From a bacterium (GTDB lineage Bacteria > Fibrobacterota > Fibrobacteria > UBA11236): a DNA stretch of 52,832 nucleotides. Numbering within the stretch: position 1 is the first letter of the stretch; each line of letters opens with the position of its first letter. Of this stretch, positions 19,261-27,333 are shown piece by piece. The stretch is from NCBI GenBank assembly GCA_900299345.1, contig OMJM01000060.1, forward strand, positions 1-52,832, written 5' to 3'. Under the pieces are notes generated by a model, which was given only the letters and a program-made list of their open reading frames with translations, was not told where the DNA came from and did not search any database. Both the position numbers and the translations under genes were made by a program.

Positions 19261-19881
19261 ATGAAGATCGGGTCAAAAAAAGTATTTGGGCTGATCCTCT
19301 GGGCAATCGGCGGTTTGGCCATTCTTATTATTCTAACCGGCGAAAGGCTTGTTGATTCAATTGGCTCGTACAATTTTCAACGGTTAGAAAAAATGGACTT
19401 TGACCGCTGCATTGATGGCGGAAATAATTTCTCGAAAATCCGTACCTGTCTGAACAGTTTTGGAATTGAATACACTGTTCTTGGTGATACGACTCAAGGC
19501 AATTTCAGGGTCACCTTTTCAAAACTTTTCGCAGAAGCGCAGACAGATGTTTTGGATTGGAAGTTCCAAGGCGTTGGTTCAGGGATAACGAGGCCATTTA
19601 ATCGCAAGCCTTGTTTCCTTCTCCAAAACAGAGTGCCAATACTCACCGAGCAAGAAAAGAAACTCCTCAAGACTCACATCAATTCTTGGCTTGAGAAGAA
19701 TCCGGAGGGATTCTCACGATATGTCACAAAAGTGGTGGAGAGAGATTTGACGATCTCTATCTACTCTCAACCTCTGCTAAGACTGCAAGATTATACCGAG
19801 TATTGTGAAAACGGTGTTTCTATGAAGTATCTCGACGATTATCCAAATACGAATCTAGATGTAATTGTGCTTGAGAAGTAA
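19261..19881 (+). CDS. Hypothetical membrane-anchored protein in an AT-richer patch
   Basis: The 206-residue protein has one N-terminal membrane helix (about residues 9-26) followed by an extracytoplasmic domain with several Cys residues. I recognise no family. Its base composition is clearly more AT-rich than the flanking housekeeping genes (many AAT, TTT and ATT codons), as is the next gene, suggesting a recently acquired or fast-evolving pair. Confidence 0.6.
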   Translation: MKIGSKKVFGLILWAIGGLAILIILTGERLVDSIGSYNFQRLEKMDFDRCIDGGNNFSKIRTCLNSFGIEYTVLGDTTQGNFRVTFSKLFAEAQTDVLDWKFQGVGSGITRPFNRKPCFLLQNRVPILTEQEKKLLKTHINSWLEKNPEGFSRYVTKVVERDLTISIYSQPLLRLQDYTEYCENGVSMKYLDDYPNTNLDVIVLEK

Positions 19882-19904
19882 AACTCTTTCGCTATATCAA
19901 CACC

Positions 19905-20342
19905 ATGATATTCTCGTTCGGTCATGCAGAAAAAGAACGCATCGAAGTGGATGTACAGAGCTACGAGCGCGAAGCGACAGGTGAATACTACGACGATAAC
20001 TGGTTAACTGTGGAGATTCGAATCCAAGCTGGCGGATTTCATGGTAAAATGTCCGCGAGCTTTATCACCAACGAATTGATCACGTTTTTGTCAGCGCTTC
20101 GGCCGCTTTATCAAAGCTTGAATGGTACGGCGAGGTTCGACACATTGGAAGAACAATTGAGTTTGAAATTGACTGGTGATGGCAGAGGACACTTTGAGCT
20201 TTCTGGTGAAGTTTCTGATCAACCAGGAATCGGAAACTCTCTTCGCTTCACTTTGCAATTCGACCAGTCGCAGTTGGGAACGTCCATTCGTGAGCTTGAG
20301 CAGGTTACGTTAAGATTTCCTGAACGCAAAGCCCGGCATTAA
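19905..20342 (+). CDS. WapI-family-like immunity protein
   Basis: The 145-residue soluble protein has a pattern like that of WapI-type immunity proteins: DDNWLTVEIRIQAGGFHGKMSASF, then LRPLYQSLNGTARFDTLEEQLSLKL, GDGRGHFELSGEV, and a terminal FTLQFDQSQLGTSIRELEQV segment. WapI neutralises the C-terminal toxin of WapA in Bacillus. No large toxin gene is present here, so this would be an orphan immunity gene or a reused domain. Its AT-richer composition is shared with the preceding gene. Its stop overlaps the convergent mobA stop by 4 nt. Confidence 0.55.
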   Translation: MIFSFGHAEKERIEVDVQSYEREATGEYYDDNWLTVEIRIQAGGFHGKMSASFITNELITFLSALRPLYQSLNGTARFDTLEEQLSLKLTGDGRGHFELSGEVSDQPGIGNSLRFTLQFDQSQLGTSIRELEQVTLRFPERKARH

Positions 20343-20935
20343 TTACCCGAACGTGTAAGTTCTTTCACCGCCTCCTCATACTCCTCCGGCCGATTGACAT
20401 TCGCCAGCGCATGCTCGTGCGCGGGCGCCACAGTGCGAATGTCTGATCGGATCAGCGACTTGCGCGGACAGTGAAGGCCCTGACCCACGAAACCCAGCAA
20501 CGCGGAATACGCCGAAGGTTCGTAGATGGCGCACAGCGGCTCCGGCAGATTTTCATGTCCTAAGTAAGCCGTCGCGATCTTCGACGGATCCCGTGCCGCG
20601 ATCAGCGCCGACAACGTCTCCGCATCGAGATGGGGAAGATCGCAGGCCAGCACCAGAAATGCCGCGTCGCGGCGGGACAGCAGCGCCGAAAGGATCCCGC
20701 CCATCGGGCCGAAGCCCAGAAAGCGATCGTGGATCTGCGGAAGTCCGCGAAAGTTTTCTGCGTCCGCCTGATCCGCGCGGCACGACACGAACGCTTCGAT
20801 GCCGAGACCTTGCAACAGTTCCCAGGCATAAACGATCTGCGGCTTGCCATGATAGGCCAGCGACGCCTTGTCGCGGCCCATGCGCGTGCTCTTGCCACCG
20901 CCCAGCACGAGTCCCAGCAAGGCTGCGTCAGCCAT
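20339..20935 (-). CDS. mobA: Molybdenum cofactor guanylyltransferase
   Basis: MobA attaches GMP to Mo-molybdopterin to form the bis-MGD cofactor used by DMSO-reductase-family enzymes such as nitrate reductases. The 198-residue protein starts with the nucleotide-binding motif LGLVLGGGKSTRMGRDKA and contains LACDLPHL, with the metal-binding Asp, near residue 95. The ATG at 20935 lies 8 nt inside the end of moaC, so the pair is translationally coupled; an upstream in-frame start at 20971 is less likely. Confidence 0.92.
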   Translation of the reverse strand: MADAALLGLVLGGGKSTRMGRDKASLAYHGKPQIVYAWELLQGLGIEAFVSCRADQADAENFRGLPQIHDRFLGFGPMGGILSALLSRRDAAFLVLACDLPHLDAETLSALIAARDPSKIATAYLGHENLPEPLCAIYEPSAYSALLGFVGQGLHCPRKSLIRSDIRTVAPAHEHALANVNRPEEYEEAVKELTRSGN

Positions 20936-21413
20936 TTGGAGATCCCCCGGCGCGATAATCGGACTTGCCACCGGTTTTTTCCAGCAACCGGATCTCGCGG
21001 ATGACGATGTCGTGCGACAGCGCCTTGCACATGTCGTAGATCGTCAGCGCCGCGACCGAGGCCGCAGTCAGCGCTTCCATCTCCACACCGGTCTTGTGGT
21101 GGCAGGCCACCGTGGCCGTGACCACCGCCGAAGTTTTTTCGAGACGAATGTCCACCGAACATTTTTCCAAGGCGATGGGATGGCACAGCGGGATGAGATC
21201 CCAGGTCTTCTTGGCCGCCTGCGTGGCCGCGATGATGGCGGTCTGGAACACCGGACCCTTGGCCGCCAGAATGTCATTGCCCTGGGTCTGCGCCAGAACT
21301 TCCTGGGGCAGATCGACCACGGCCTGCGCCACGGCCTCCCGGTAAGTGACCGCCTTGCCGCCCACATCCACCATTCCGGGCTTGCCTTGCGGGTTTACAT
21401 GCGAAAAACTCAT
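20928..21413 (-). CDS. moaC: Cyclic pyranopterin monophosphate synthase
   Basis: MoaC turns 3',8-cyclo-GTP, the MoaA product, into cyclic pyranopterin monophosphate. The 161-residue protein has the family motifs MVDVGGKAVTYREA, the KGPVFQTAIIAATQAAKKT segment, IPLCHPI and VEMEALTAASVAALTIYDM, covering the conserved active-site Lys and His residues. The ATG at 21413 fits the usual N-terminus (SHVNPQGKPGMVDV) better than one 7 codons upstream. moaA and moeA are at 1.7-3.9 kb, so the pathway is split over two loci; moaD, moaE and mogA-type genes are not in the window. Confidence 0.95.
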   Translation of the reverse strand: MSFSHVNPQGKPGMVDVGGKAVTYREAVAQAVVDLPQEVLAQTQGNDILAAKGPVFQTAIIAATQAAKKTWDLIPLCHPIALEKCSVDIRLEKTSAVVTATVACHHKTGVEMEALTAASVAALTIYDMCKALSHDIVIREIRLLEKTGGKSDYRAGGSPNG

Positions 21414-21476
21414 AGTGGAAAAATGCATTTCCAAAAACCGCTGGAATTACCGGATTTCGGGTAATACATTGGGTAG

Positions 21477-22025
21477 ATGCGATTTACGGCGGGACTCCGA
21501 AAAGTCTTTTGGGCCATCATATTGTGCACCGCTACCGGCGTGTTTGCCAAGCCCCCGGCCGGAAAAACCGCCCCGGAATTTTCCCTGATAGGGTTCGATT
21601 CCACGGAAAAAGTCAAACTGTCAGATTTCAAGGGCAAGGTGGTATTGCTGGATTTCTGGGCCAGCTGGTGCCTGCCCTGCAAAAAACTCCTGCCCATGGT
21701 TGCGGACATGAAATCCCGCTACCCCGACCTTCAGGTGCTGGCCGTCAGTATCGACGTGGATCGGAACAAGGCCATCTCCTTTTTACGCAGTGTCGAAACC
21801 GGACTCAAGGCCGCGCACGACGCCGACCAGAAAACTGCCGCGGCTTATGCCGTGGAATGGATGCCGACCTCGTTCCTGATCGACAAGCGCGGACGCCTGC
21901 GCTTCCGGCACGACAGCTACACTGAACGGGATTTGGCGAAGATGGAACGCGAAACGCGCCTGCTGCTCGCCGAGCCCGACTCCGCGGAAGCCGCAGTCGT
22001 GGACTCGGCGACATTGGGGAAATAA
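21477..22025 (+). CDS. TlpA/ResA-like thiol-disulfide oxidoreductase
   Basis: The 182-residue exported thioredoxin-fold protein has a signal peptide (cleavage likely after VFA near residue 24), the AhpC/TSA-Redoxin style APEFSLIGFDSTEKVKLSDFKGKVVLLDFWASWC opening, and the redox motif WCLPC (Cys65, Cys68). The cis-Pro loop is WMPTSFLID. Such proteins reduce periplasmic disulfides, for example on apocytochrome c, and a c-type cytochrome is encoded at 4.5 kb. It is divergent from moaC and 12 nt ahead of murG. Confidence 0.88.
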   Translation: MRFTAGLRKVFWAIILCTATGVFAKPPAGKTAPEFSLIGFDSTEKVKLSDFKGKVVLLDFWASWCLPCKKLLPMVADMKSRYPDLQVLAVSIDVDRNKAISFLRSVETGLKAAHDADQKTAAAYAVEWMPTSFLIDKRGRLRFRHDSYTERDLAKMERETRLLLAEPDSAEAAVVDSATLGK

Positions 22026-22037
22026 GCCATCGAATCC

Positions 22038-23108
22038 ATGTCGAGCAAGACCCTCGTTCTCACGGGCGGCGGAACCGCCGGGCATGTCATGCCGAATCTC
22101 GCGCTGGCGCCGGGGTTGCGCCAGCAAGGCTGGGAACTTCACTACCTCGGATCCGAGCAAGGCCCGGAAAAAAATCTCGCGGAACAGGCCGGGATTCCTT
22201 TTCACTCCATCGCCACCGGAAAACTGCGGCGCTATTTCTCGTGGAAAAATTTCACCGACCCGTTTCGTGTTCTTCAGGGCGCGGCGCAAGCGTGGAGTTT
22301 ATTGGGACAGTTAAAGCCGGATCTGGTTTTTTCCAAAGGCGGTTTCGTCACCGTTCCCGTGGTGTATGCTGCTTTTCTACGACGCATCCCGGTGATTCTG
22401 CATGAATCCGATCTCAGCCCCGGGTTGGCCAACCGCCTGTGCCTTCCGCTATGCAAACGCATCTGCACCAGCTTTCCTGAAACCTTGGATCATTTGCCGC
22501 GAGGCAAGTCGGCGTTAACCGGAACGCCGGTGCGCGAAGAGTTGCTACGCGGTAACCGGGACGCCGGCCTGCAGTTTCTCGGTTTCTCCAACATCAAGCC
22601 TGTGCTGCTCATCATGGGCGGTAGTCAGGGCGCACGAACGTTGAACCAGAACGTGCGCAACGCTTTGCCCCGATTGCTGGAGCGTTTTCAGGTCGCACAC
22701 CTGTGCGGACCCCGGCAGGTGGATGCTTTGCTGGAAACCACACCGGGTTACCGGCAATTCGAATTTGTGCGCGGCGAGCTGTCGGATGTTCTCGCGGCTA
22801 CAGATTATGCTGTGTCGCGCGCTGGCGCAAATTCGTTGTTCGAGCTGCTGGCCCTGCGCAAACCCTCCTTGTTGATTCCGTTGCCCATGGCCGCCTCGCG
22901 CGGCGATCAGATCCTCAACGCCCGCTCCTTTGAAAAGCGCGGTTTTTCCAAAGTGTTGCTACAGGAAAATCTGACCCCGGATTCGTTGATGCTCGCGCTG
23001 GACAATCTTGAACGCGATACGGAAACCCTGCGCCGCGCCATGGATACTTCATATTTGGCGCATGGGATTGAAAAGGTATTGGAAGTGATTGAGGGGGTGG
23101 CTCTGTAG
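22038..23108 (+). CDS. murG: UDP-GlcNAc:lipid I N-acetylglucosaminyltransferase
   Basis: MurG adds GlcNAc to lipid I at the inner membrane, completing lipid II for peptidoglycan. The 356-residue GT28 protein has the N-terminal glycine loop TGGGTAGHVMPN (residues 9-20), the KPDLVFSKGGFVTVPVV segment, HESDLSPGLANRL, the second glycine loop LIMGGSQGARTLN, and the donor-site SRAGANSLFELLAL. It lies outside any division/cell-wall cluster, and the RRYFSWKNFTDP segment resembles the MurG type of Firmicutes-like genomes. A perfect palindromic repeat begins inside its last codons and supplies its TAG stop. Confidence 0.93.
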   Translation: MSSKTLVLTGGGTAGHVMPNLALAPGLRQQGWELHYLGSEQGPEKNLAEQAGIPFHSIATGKLRRYFSWKNFTDPFRVLQGAAQAWSLLGQLKPDLVFSKGGFVTVPVVYAAFLRRIPVILHESDLSPGLANRLCLPLCKRICTSFPETLDHLPRGKSALTGTPVREELLRGNRDAGLQFLGFSNIKPVLLIMGGSQGARTLNQNVRNALPRLLERFQVAHLCGPRQVDALLETTPGYRQFEFVRGELSDVLAATDYAVSRAGANSLFELLALRKPSLLIPLPMAASRGDQILNARSFEKRGFSKVLLQENLTPDSLMLALDNLERDTETLRRAMDTSYLAHGIEKVLEVIEGVAL

Positions 23109-23142
23109 GGGCGGATTTTAAATCCGCCCCTACAGAGCCACC
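23096..23142. repeat. Perfect palindrome with TGTAGGGGCG half-site at the murG 3' end
   Basis: Two 23-bp arms (23096-23118 and 23120-23142) are exact reverse complements around a single T. The left arm contains the last codons and TAG stop of murG; the right arm copies them in inverse. The inner half-site TGTAGGGGCG is shared with the palindrome at 41459-41500. No T tract follows, so it is not a canonical terminator, though the hairpin could stabilise or end transcripts. Confidence 0.92.
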
Positions 23143-23165
23143 CTATCTACCTTAGCCATACAATC

Positions 23166-23789
23166 ATGCATCAAATCATTGATCTCTTTATCCATCTCGA
23201 CGTCCACCTTACGGACGCCGTGCAACATTACGGCATCTGGACCTATGCCTTGCTGTTCCTCATCGTGTATTGTGAAACCGGTTTGGTGGTGACCCCGTTT
23301 CTTCCCGGCGACTCACTGCTGTTCGCTGCGGGATCTCTGGCCGCATTGGGCGCTTTCGGAATTTGGCCTTTGGCCGCCACCTTGTTGGTCGCGGTGTTTT
23401 TGGGCGACGTTACCAATTACAGCGTTGGCCGGTTTTTGGGAACACGCTTGTTCCGGGAAGGTTCGCGGATCTTCCAGCGAAAACATCTCGACAGAACCCA
23501 GGGCTTTTACGAAAAGCACGGGAGCAAAACCCTCATTATGGCCCGCTTTGTTCCGATCGTGCGGACTTTCGCGCCTTTTGTGGCGGGCGTGGGGAAGATG
23601 CGCTACGCCCGGTTCCTCAGTTTCAGCGTGCTGGCCTCCTTGCTTTGGGTTTCGGTGTGCGTGGGAAGCGGGTTTTTGTTCGGAAATATCCCCGTGGTCA
23701 AGGGCAATTTCTCACTGGTAGTATTAGGAATCATCGCGGTTTCGCTGATTCCTGCTGCGCTGGGGTTTCTGCGTTCGCGACAAGGTTAA
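23166..23789 (+). CDS. DedA-family membrane protein
   Basis: This 207-residue protein belongs to the DedA/SNARE-associated family, whose members are linked to undecaprenyl-phosphate or phospholipid flipping and to envelope homeostasis. Diagnostic parts are the re-entrant segment ETGLVVTPFLPGDSLLFAAG, then GDVTNYSVGRFLG, the amphipathic FYEKHGSKTLIMARFVPIVRTFAPFVAGVGKM with the conserved Arg and Pro residues, and two C-terminal helices. Its position after murG fits a role in lipid-carrier recycling, but that is inference. Confidence 0.92.
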   Translation: MHQIIDLFIHLDVHLTDAVQHYGIWTYALLFLIVYCETGLVVTPFLPGDSLLFAAGSLAALGAFGIWPLAATLLVAVFLGDVTNYSVGRFLGTRLFREGSRIFQRKHLDRTQGFYEKHGSKTLIMARFVPIVRTFAPFVAGVGKMRYARFLSFSVLASLLWVSVCVGSGFLFGNIPVVKGNFSLVVLGIIAVSLIPAALGFLRSRQG

Positions 23790-23816
23790 TTTTCAGGACT
23801 CGGGAGGAATTTCACC

Positions 23817-24881
23817 ATGCTTAAATACGGACCTCTTTTCGCGGGATTGGTTTCGCTGGCGGCGGCACAAAACATCATCCAGCTTCCGGATTCGCTGCGC
23901 GCAACCACGGACACGGTGAAGTGGGTGAAAAAAATCCCGATGTACTGCGAAGGCCCGGCATGGGAACCTTCCACCGGAGCGGTGTATTTCACGGAGCAGT
24001 TCGCGGCCAATGTTCAGAACTGGCCGCTTTGGAAAGTTCTCCCCGGCAACTCCTCCGATACCGGAAGCGTTTTCGTTGCCAACTACCAGAACAACGGTCT
24101 GGATTTTGATCCGCAGGGCCGACTCGTCTCGTGTCAGAATGGGCGCCTCTCGCGTTACAAATCCGACGGTACTTTGGATTCGACCTTGATCACTTTCACA
24201 ACCCCGGCGCAGGCCAACGATCTCAGCATCGGCGCCAACGGCGCGATGTATTTCACGGGTCTGGGAAACGCGGTGTACTACCTCAGCCCCACGCGCCAAA
24301 TGTCCACGGCGACAACCAACATCTCCTCGGCCAACGGCGTGGAGTGGATGGAGTCGGAAAACATGGTGTACGTGAACTCAACCTCTGGAAACGCGGTTTA
24401 CAAATTTCCCGTGGGAACCAACGGTGCCTTGGGAACCCGTTCCAACTACGTGACCTCGCCCGGCCCGGACGGCGGGACCTATGACTCGCACGGCAACCGC
24501 TACGTCGCCAGCTACACGCAGGGAGAGATCCGTGTGTTCAATGCGCGCGGGGATTCCATTGGCCGCATTGCGCTGCGCACGGCCACGGGCACGTACGACA
24601 ATCGCGCGGGAAATCAGGGCAACGTGGACAACTGTGTGTTCGGCGGCGCGGATTTAAAAACACTGTACATCACCGGAGATGGCGGCCTGTATTCACTGCA
24701 ACTCAAGATTCCCGGACAGGTGCGCTACACTACGGGCATCCGCTCCTATCGCATCTCTCCGCTGCGCAAAGTGGATTTGACGTCCGCCGCGCTTCGCGAT
24801 CTCCGGGGCCGCGCAGTGAAGATTTACGGCAGGATGCCGGTGATGAAGATCGTTCCTCTCCCGGTTTCGAAACAGAAGTAA
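23817..24881 (+). CDS. Secreted SMP-30/gluconolactonase-like beta-propeller protein
   Basis: The 354-residue protein has a signal peptide (cleavage near AAA-QN, residue 17) and repeated beta-propeller blades of the SMP-30/gluconolaconase/LRE type: EGPAWEPSTGAVYFTE, GLDFDPQGRLVSCQNGR, ANDLSIGANGAMYFTG, ANGVEWMESENMVYV, DGGTYDSHGNRYVASYTQGEIRVF, and VDNCVFGGADLKTLYITG. These supply the usual metal-binding Glu, Asn and Asp. It probably acts on sugar lactones outside the cytoplasm. After the propeller (from about residue 305) comes an extra 45-residue basic tail with ALRDLRGRAVKIYG, reminiscent of degenerate secretion-type C-terminal domains. Confidence 0.82.
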   Translation: MLKYGPLFAGLVSLAAAQNIIQLPDSLRATTDTVKWVKKIPMYCEGPAWEPSTGAVYFTEQFAANVQNWPLWKVLPGNSSDTGSVFVANYQNNGLDFDPQGRLVSCQNGRLSRYKSDGTLDSTLITFTTPAQANDLSIGANGAMYFTGLGNAVYYLSPTRQMSTATTNISSANGVEWMESENMVYVNSTSGNAVYKFPVGTNGALGTRSNYVTSPGPDGGTYDSHGNRYVASYTQGEIRVFNARGDSIGRIALRTATGTYDNRAGNQGNVDNCVFGGADLKTLYITGDGGLYSLQLKIPGQVRYTTGIRSYRISPLRKVDLTSAALRDLRGRAVKIYGRMPVMKIVPLPVSKQK

Positions 24882-24920
24882 GCGCCTTCCGGTTTTGGGG
24901 AAAACCTATCTTTTCCCTCC

Positions 24921-26105
24921 GTGTCCCCGTCCCTGAGATATGAAGATCGCGGTGCGTCCGCGGATAAGAAGGAAGTTCACGCCGCCATCCAGGGCGAAGA
25001 TCCGGGGCTTTTTCCCGGCGCGTTCTGCAAGGTTCTTCCCGACTCCCTGACCGGAAGCCCGGATCATTGCGTGTTGATCCATGCCGACGGCGCGGGCACG
25101 AAATCCGTGGCTGCTTATCTGTGGTGGAAGGAAACCGGCGACGCTTCCGTGTTCCGGGGGTTGGCGCAAGACAGCCTGGTGATGAACCTCGATGATTTGC
25201 TGTGCGTCGGCGCCACGGGACCTTTCCTGCTTTCCAACACCATCGGCCGCAACGCCAAACTCATTCCCGGACAGGTGATTGCCGAGATCGTGGCCGGGTA
25301 TCGCGACTGCATCGACATGCTGGGTCAATACGGGATTGAAATCCGCAGCGGGGGCGGCGAAACTGCGGATCTCGGGGATGCGGTGCGCACGTTGGTCGTG
25401 GACTCCACGCTTGTCACCCGGATGGAGCGGAAAAAAGTCGTCACTGCAGAAAAACTCCGTCCCGGACTGGTATTGGTCGGCTTTTCCTCCTCGGGAAAAA
25501 CTGTTTACGAGTCCAAAGAAAACTCAGGCATCGGCAGCAACGGGTTGACCTCGGCACGACATGAATTGCTTTCATCGCATTATCGCGAACGGTATCCCGA
25601 AGCCTTTGCGCCTGAAATCGCGGCATTAGCCTATACCGGTCCGTTTCGGCTCAAGGATATGTTGCCGGGATCCAAGATGACCGTGGGTGAAGCGCTGCTT
25701 TCACCGACACGGACCTATGCGCCCTTGCTGGTCAAGGCTTTTGCGGAAGCGGGTGATTCCATCGCTGCGGTGTTTCACAACACCGGCGGCGGACTGACAA
25801 AGTGTCTGCGTTTTGGCAAAGGCCTGACCTATGTCAAAGACAATTTGTTGGATGCGCCCCCCTTGTTTCAAACTTTGCGGGAAAGATCCCAACTTGGGTT
25901 ACGGGAGTTGTATCGTTCGTTGAACATGGGTCAGCGTTTGGAGATCGCCTGCGAAACTGGTGTGGCGGATCACCTCATCTCCATCGCCCAAAAACTCGGG
26001 ATTGCCGCCAAAATCACGGGTCGTATTGAATCCGGGCCTCCGGCCAACCATCTCGTCATCAAGGTTGAAGGGCAAACGCTGGAATACAGCCTCGATTCCT
26101 TCTAA
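24921..26105 (+). CDS. purM: Phosphoribosylformylglycinamidine cyclo-ligase (AIR synthase)
   Basis: PurM closes the imidazole ring of purines by ATP-dependent conversion of FGAM to AIR. The 394-residue protein has an ATP-grasp-unrelated PurM fold: the N-terminal ADGAGTKS motif near residue 55, the [17 protein letters not shown] segment, [35 protein letters not shown], and [11 protein letters not shown] in the C-terminal domain. It is somewhat longer than the usual 345 residues. The start is a GTG at 24921. The moxR gene follows closely, with 10 nt between them. Confidence 0.88.
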   Translation: MSPSLRYEDRGASADKKEVHAAIQGEDPGLFPGAFCKVLPDSLTGSPDHCVLIHADGAGTKSVAAYLWWKETGDASVFRGLAQDSLVMNLDDLLCVGATGPFLLSNTIGRNAKLIPGQVIAEIVAGYRDCIDMLGQYGIEIRSGGGETADLGDAVRTLVVDSTLVTRMERKKVVTAEKLRPGLVLVGFSSSGKTVYESKENSGIGSNGLTSARHELLSSHYRERYPEAFAPEIAALAYTGPFRLKDMLPGSKMTVGEALLSPTRTYAPLLVKAFAEAGDSIAAVFHNTGGGLTKCLRFGKGLTYVKDNLLDAPPLFQTLRERSQLGLRELYRSLNMGQRLEIACETGVADHLISIAQKLGIAAKITGRIESGPPANHLVIKVEGQTLEYSLDSF

Positions 26106-26115
26106 TTTTCCCGCC

Positions 26116-27081
26116 ATGCCTTTTATCAACGGCGGGGAACTTCTTTCCCAAGTCAAGCACGAAATTTCAAAAGTCATCGTGGGTCAGGAAGGCTTGATTG
26201 AACGCCTTCTGACCGCTTTGCTGTGCCGCGGCCATGTTTTGTTGGTCGGCCCGCCCGGAATGGCCAAGACCACCCTAGTCCACAGTTTTGCGCAATCCTT
26301 GAATCTTCCCTTCAACCGGATTCAGTTCACTCCAGACTTGATGCCTTCCGACATCCTTGGAACGGAAATTCTTCAAGACAACCGATCTTCAGGTCAGCGC
26401 GAATTGGTTTTCATCAAAGGCCCGATTTTCACGCAGGTTCTTTTGGCGGATGAAATCAACCGTACCCCTCCCAAAACCCAAGCGGCTTTGCTTCAGGCTA
26501 TGCAGGAAAAAACCGTGACGATTTTCGGCCGCACGGAAAAACTGGTGGAGCCTTTCATGGTGTTGGCCACTCAAAATCCAATTGAACAAGAAGGCACCTA
26601 TCCGTTGCCTGAGGCGCAACTCGATCGTTTTCTGTTTTCCCTGTATTTGGATTATCCTTCATTTCAGGAAGAAATGGCGATTGTTAAAAAACATTCCACC
26701 AAGCTCGACGCTTCCATCAATGCCGTGATTTCGCACGAACAGATTCTTCAGCTTCAGGAACAGGTTTATTCCATGACTGTCTCTGAACACGTGTTTGAAA
26801 AAGCCGTCAAATTGACACGCGCTACACGTCCTTCTCCGGAAAATCCAATTTCAGAAACTAAACAGTTCGTTAAATGGGGTGCAGGGCCTAGGGCTGTTCA
26901 GTTTCTGGTTCTTGCAGCCAAAGCCAGAGCTTTGCTTCATGGACGTCCCACTCCTGTTGAAGAGGATATTACTTCTCTTTTCAAACCTGCCATGAACCAT
27001 CGTGTTCAATTGAACTTTCAGGCAGAAGCCGAAGGCGTCACGGTGGATCGGTTGTTGGATGTGATTCAAAAAAAAGTCTGA
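26116..27081 (+). CDS. MoxR-family AAA+ ATPase
   Basis: This 321-residue MoxR AAA+ chaperone has Walker [10 protein letters not shown] near residue 41, Walker B LLADEINR near residue 110, the sensor-like [25 protein letters not shown], and the C-terminal AAA lid with [22 protein letters not shown]. MoxR proteins usually work with a DUF58/VWA protein encoded next door to activate enzymes or envelope complexes. No such partner follows here, which is unusual. The ATG at 26116 matches the family start. Downstream, 27082-27333 is an AT-rich gene-free stretch. Confidence 0.92.
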   Translation: MPFINGGELLSQVKHEISKVIVGQEGLIERLLTALLCRGHVLLVGPPGMAKTTLVHSFAQSLNLPFNRIQFTPDLMPSDILGTEILQDNRSSGQRELVFIKGPIFTQVLLADEINRTPPKTQAALLQAMQEKTVTIFGRTEKLVEPFMVLATQNPIEQEGTYPLPEAQLDRFLFSLYLDYPSFQEEMAIVKKHSTKLDASINAVISHEQILQLQEQVYSMTVSEHVFEKAVKLTRATRPSPENPISETKQFVKWGAGPRAVQFLVLAAKARALLHGRPTPVEEDITSLFKPAMNHRVQLNFQAEAEGVTVDRLLDVIQKKV

Positions 27082-27333
27082 TTTATATCCCAGAAATCTT
27101 TTCCTTCAAAGTTCACATACTTCTCTTTTAAATCTTGTCTTTATATAAAACAGGAATAGAAATAGGTGTGTTGGTAGGGAATGAAAAACGGAGTTTTACG
27201 ATTCCAACCCCAGGAAAAAACTCAGGTTATAAGAGAGAGATTGTACGGAGATAGAGCAGGGAAAATAAAGGGGTTGTTCTCGAAGCGGAATGTTGGGAAG
27301 CAGGGAAAATGTTTTTTCCACGTGAATCAACAA
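27082..27333. other. AT-rich intergenic region between moxR and asd
   Basis: This 252-nt stretch is distinctly AT-rich (for example TCTTTATATAAAACAGG) compared with its neighbours. A 64-codon plus-strand reading frame at 27181-27375 runs into the end of asd on the other strand and shows neither gene-like codon use nor a domain. I see no hairpin with a T tract and no RNA family I can name. Confidence 0.5.

Noticed and set aside
19261-19881. Idea that this gene is the toxin matching the WapI-like protein
   Set aside because: It has a single membrane anchor and no toxin domain, and WapI partners are C-terminal domains of very large wall-associated proteins.
23096-23142. Interpretation of the palindrome as a standard terminator
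   Set aside because: The stem is much longer than usual and no T tract follows on either strand, and a related element occurs elsewhere. A repeat is the better description.
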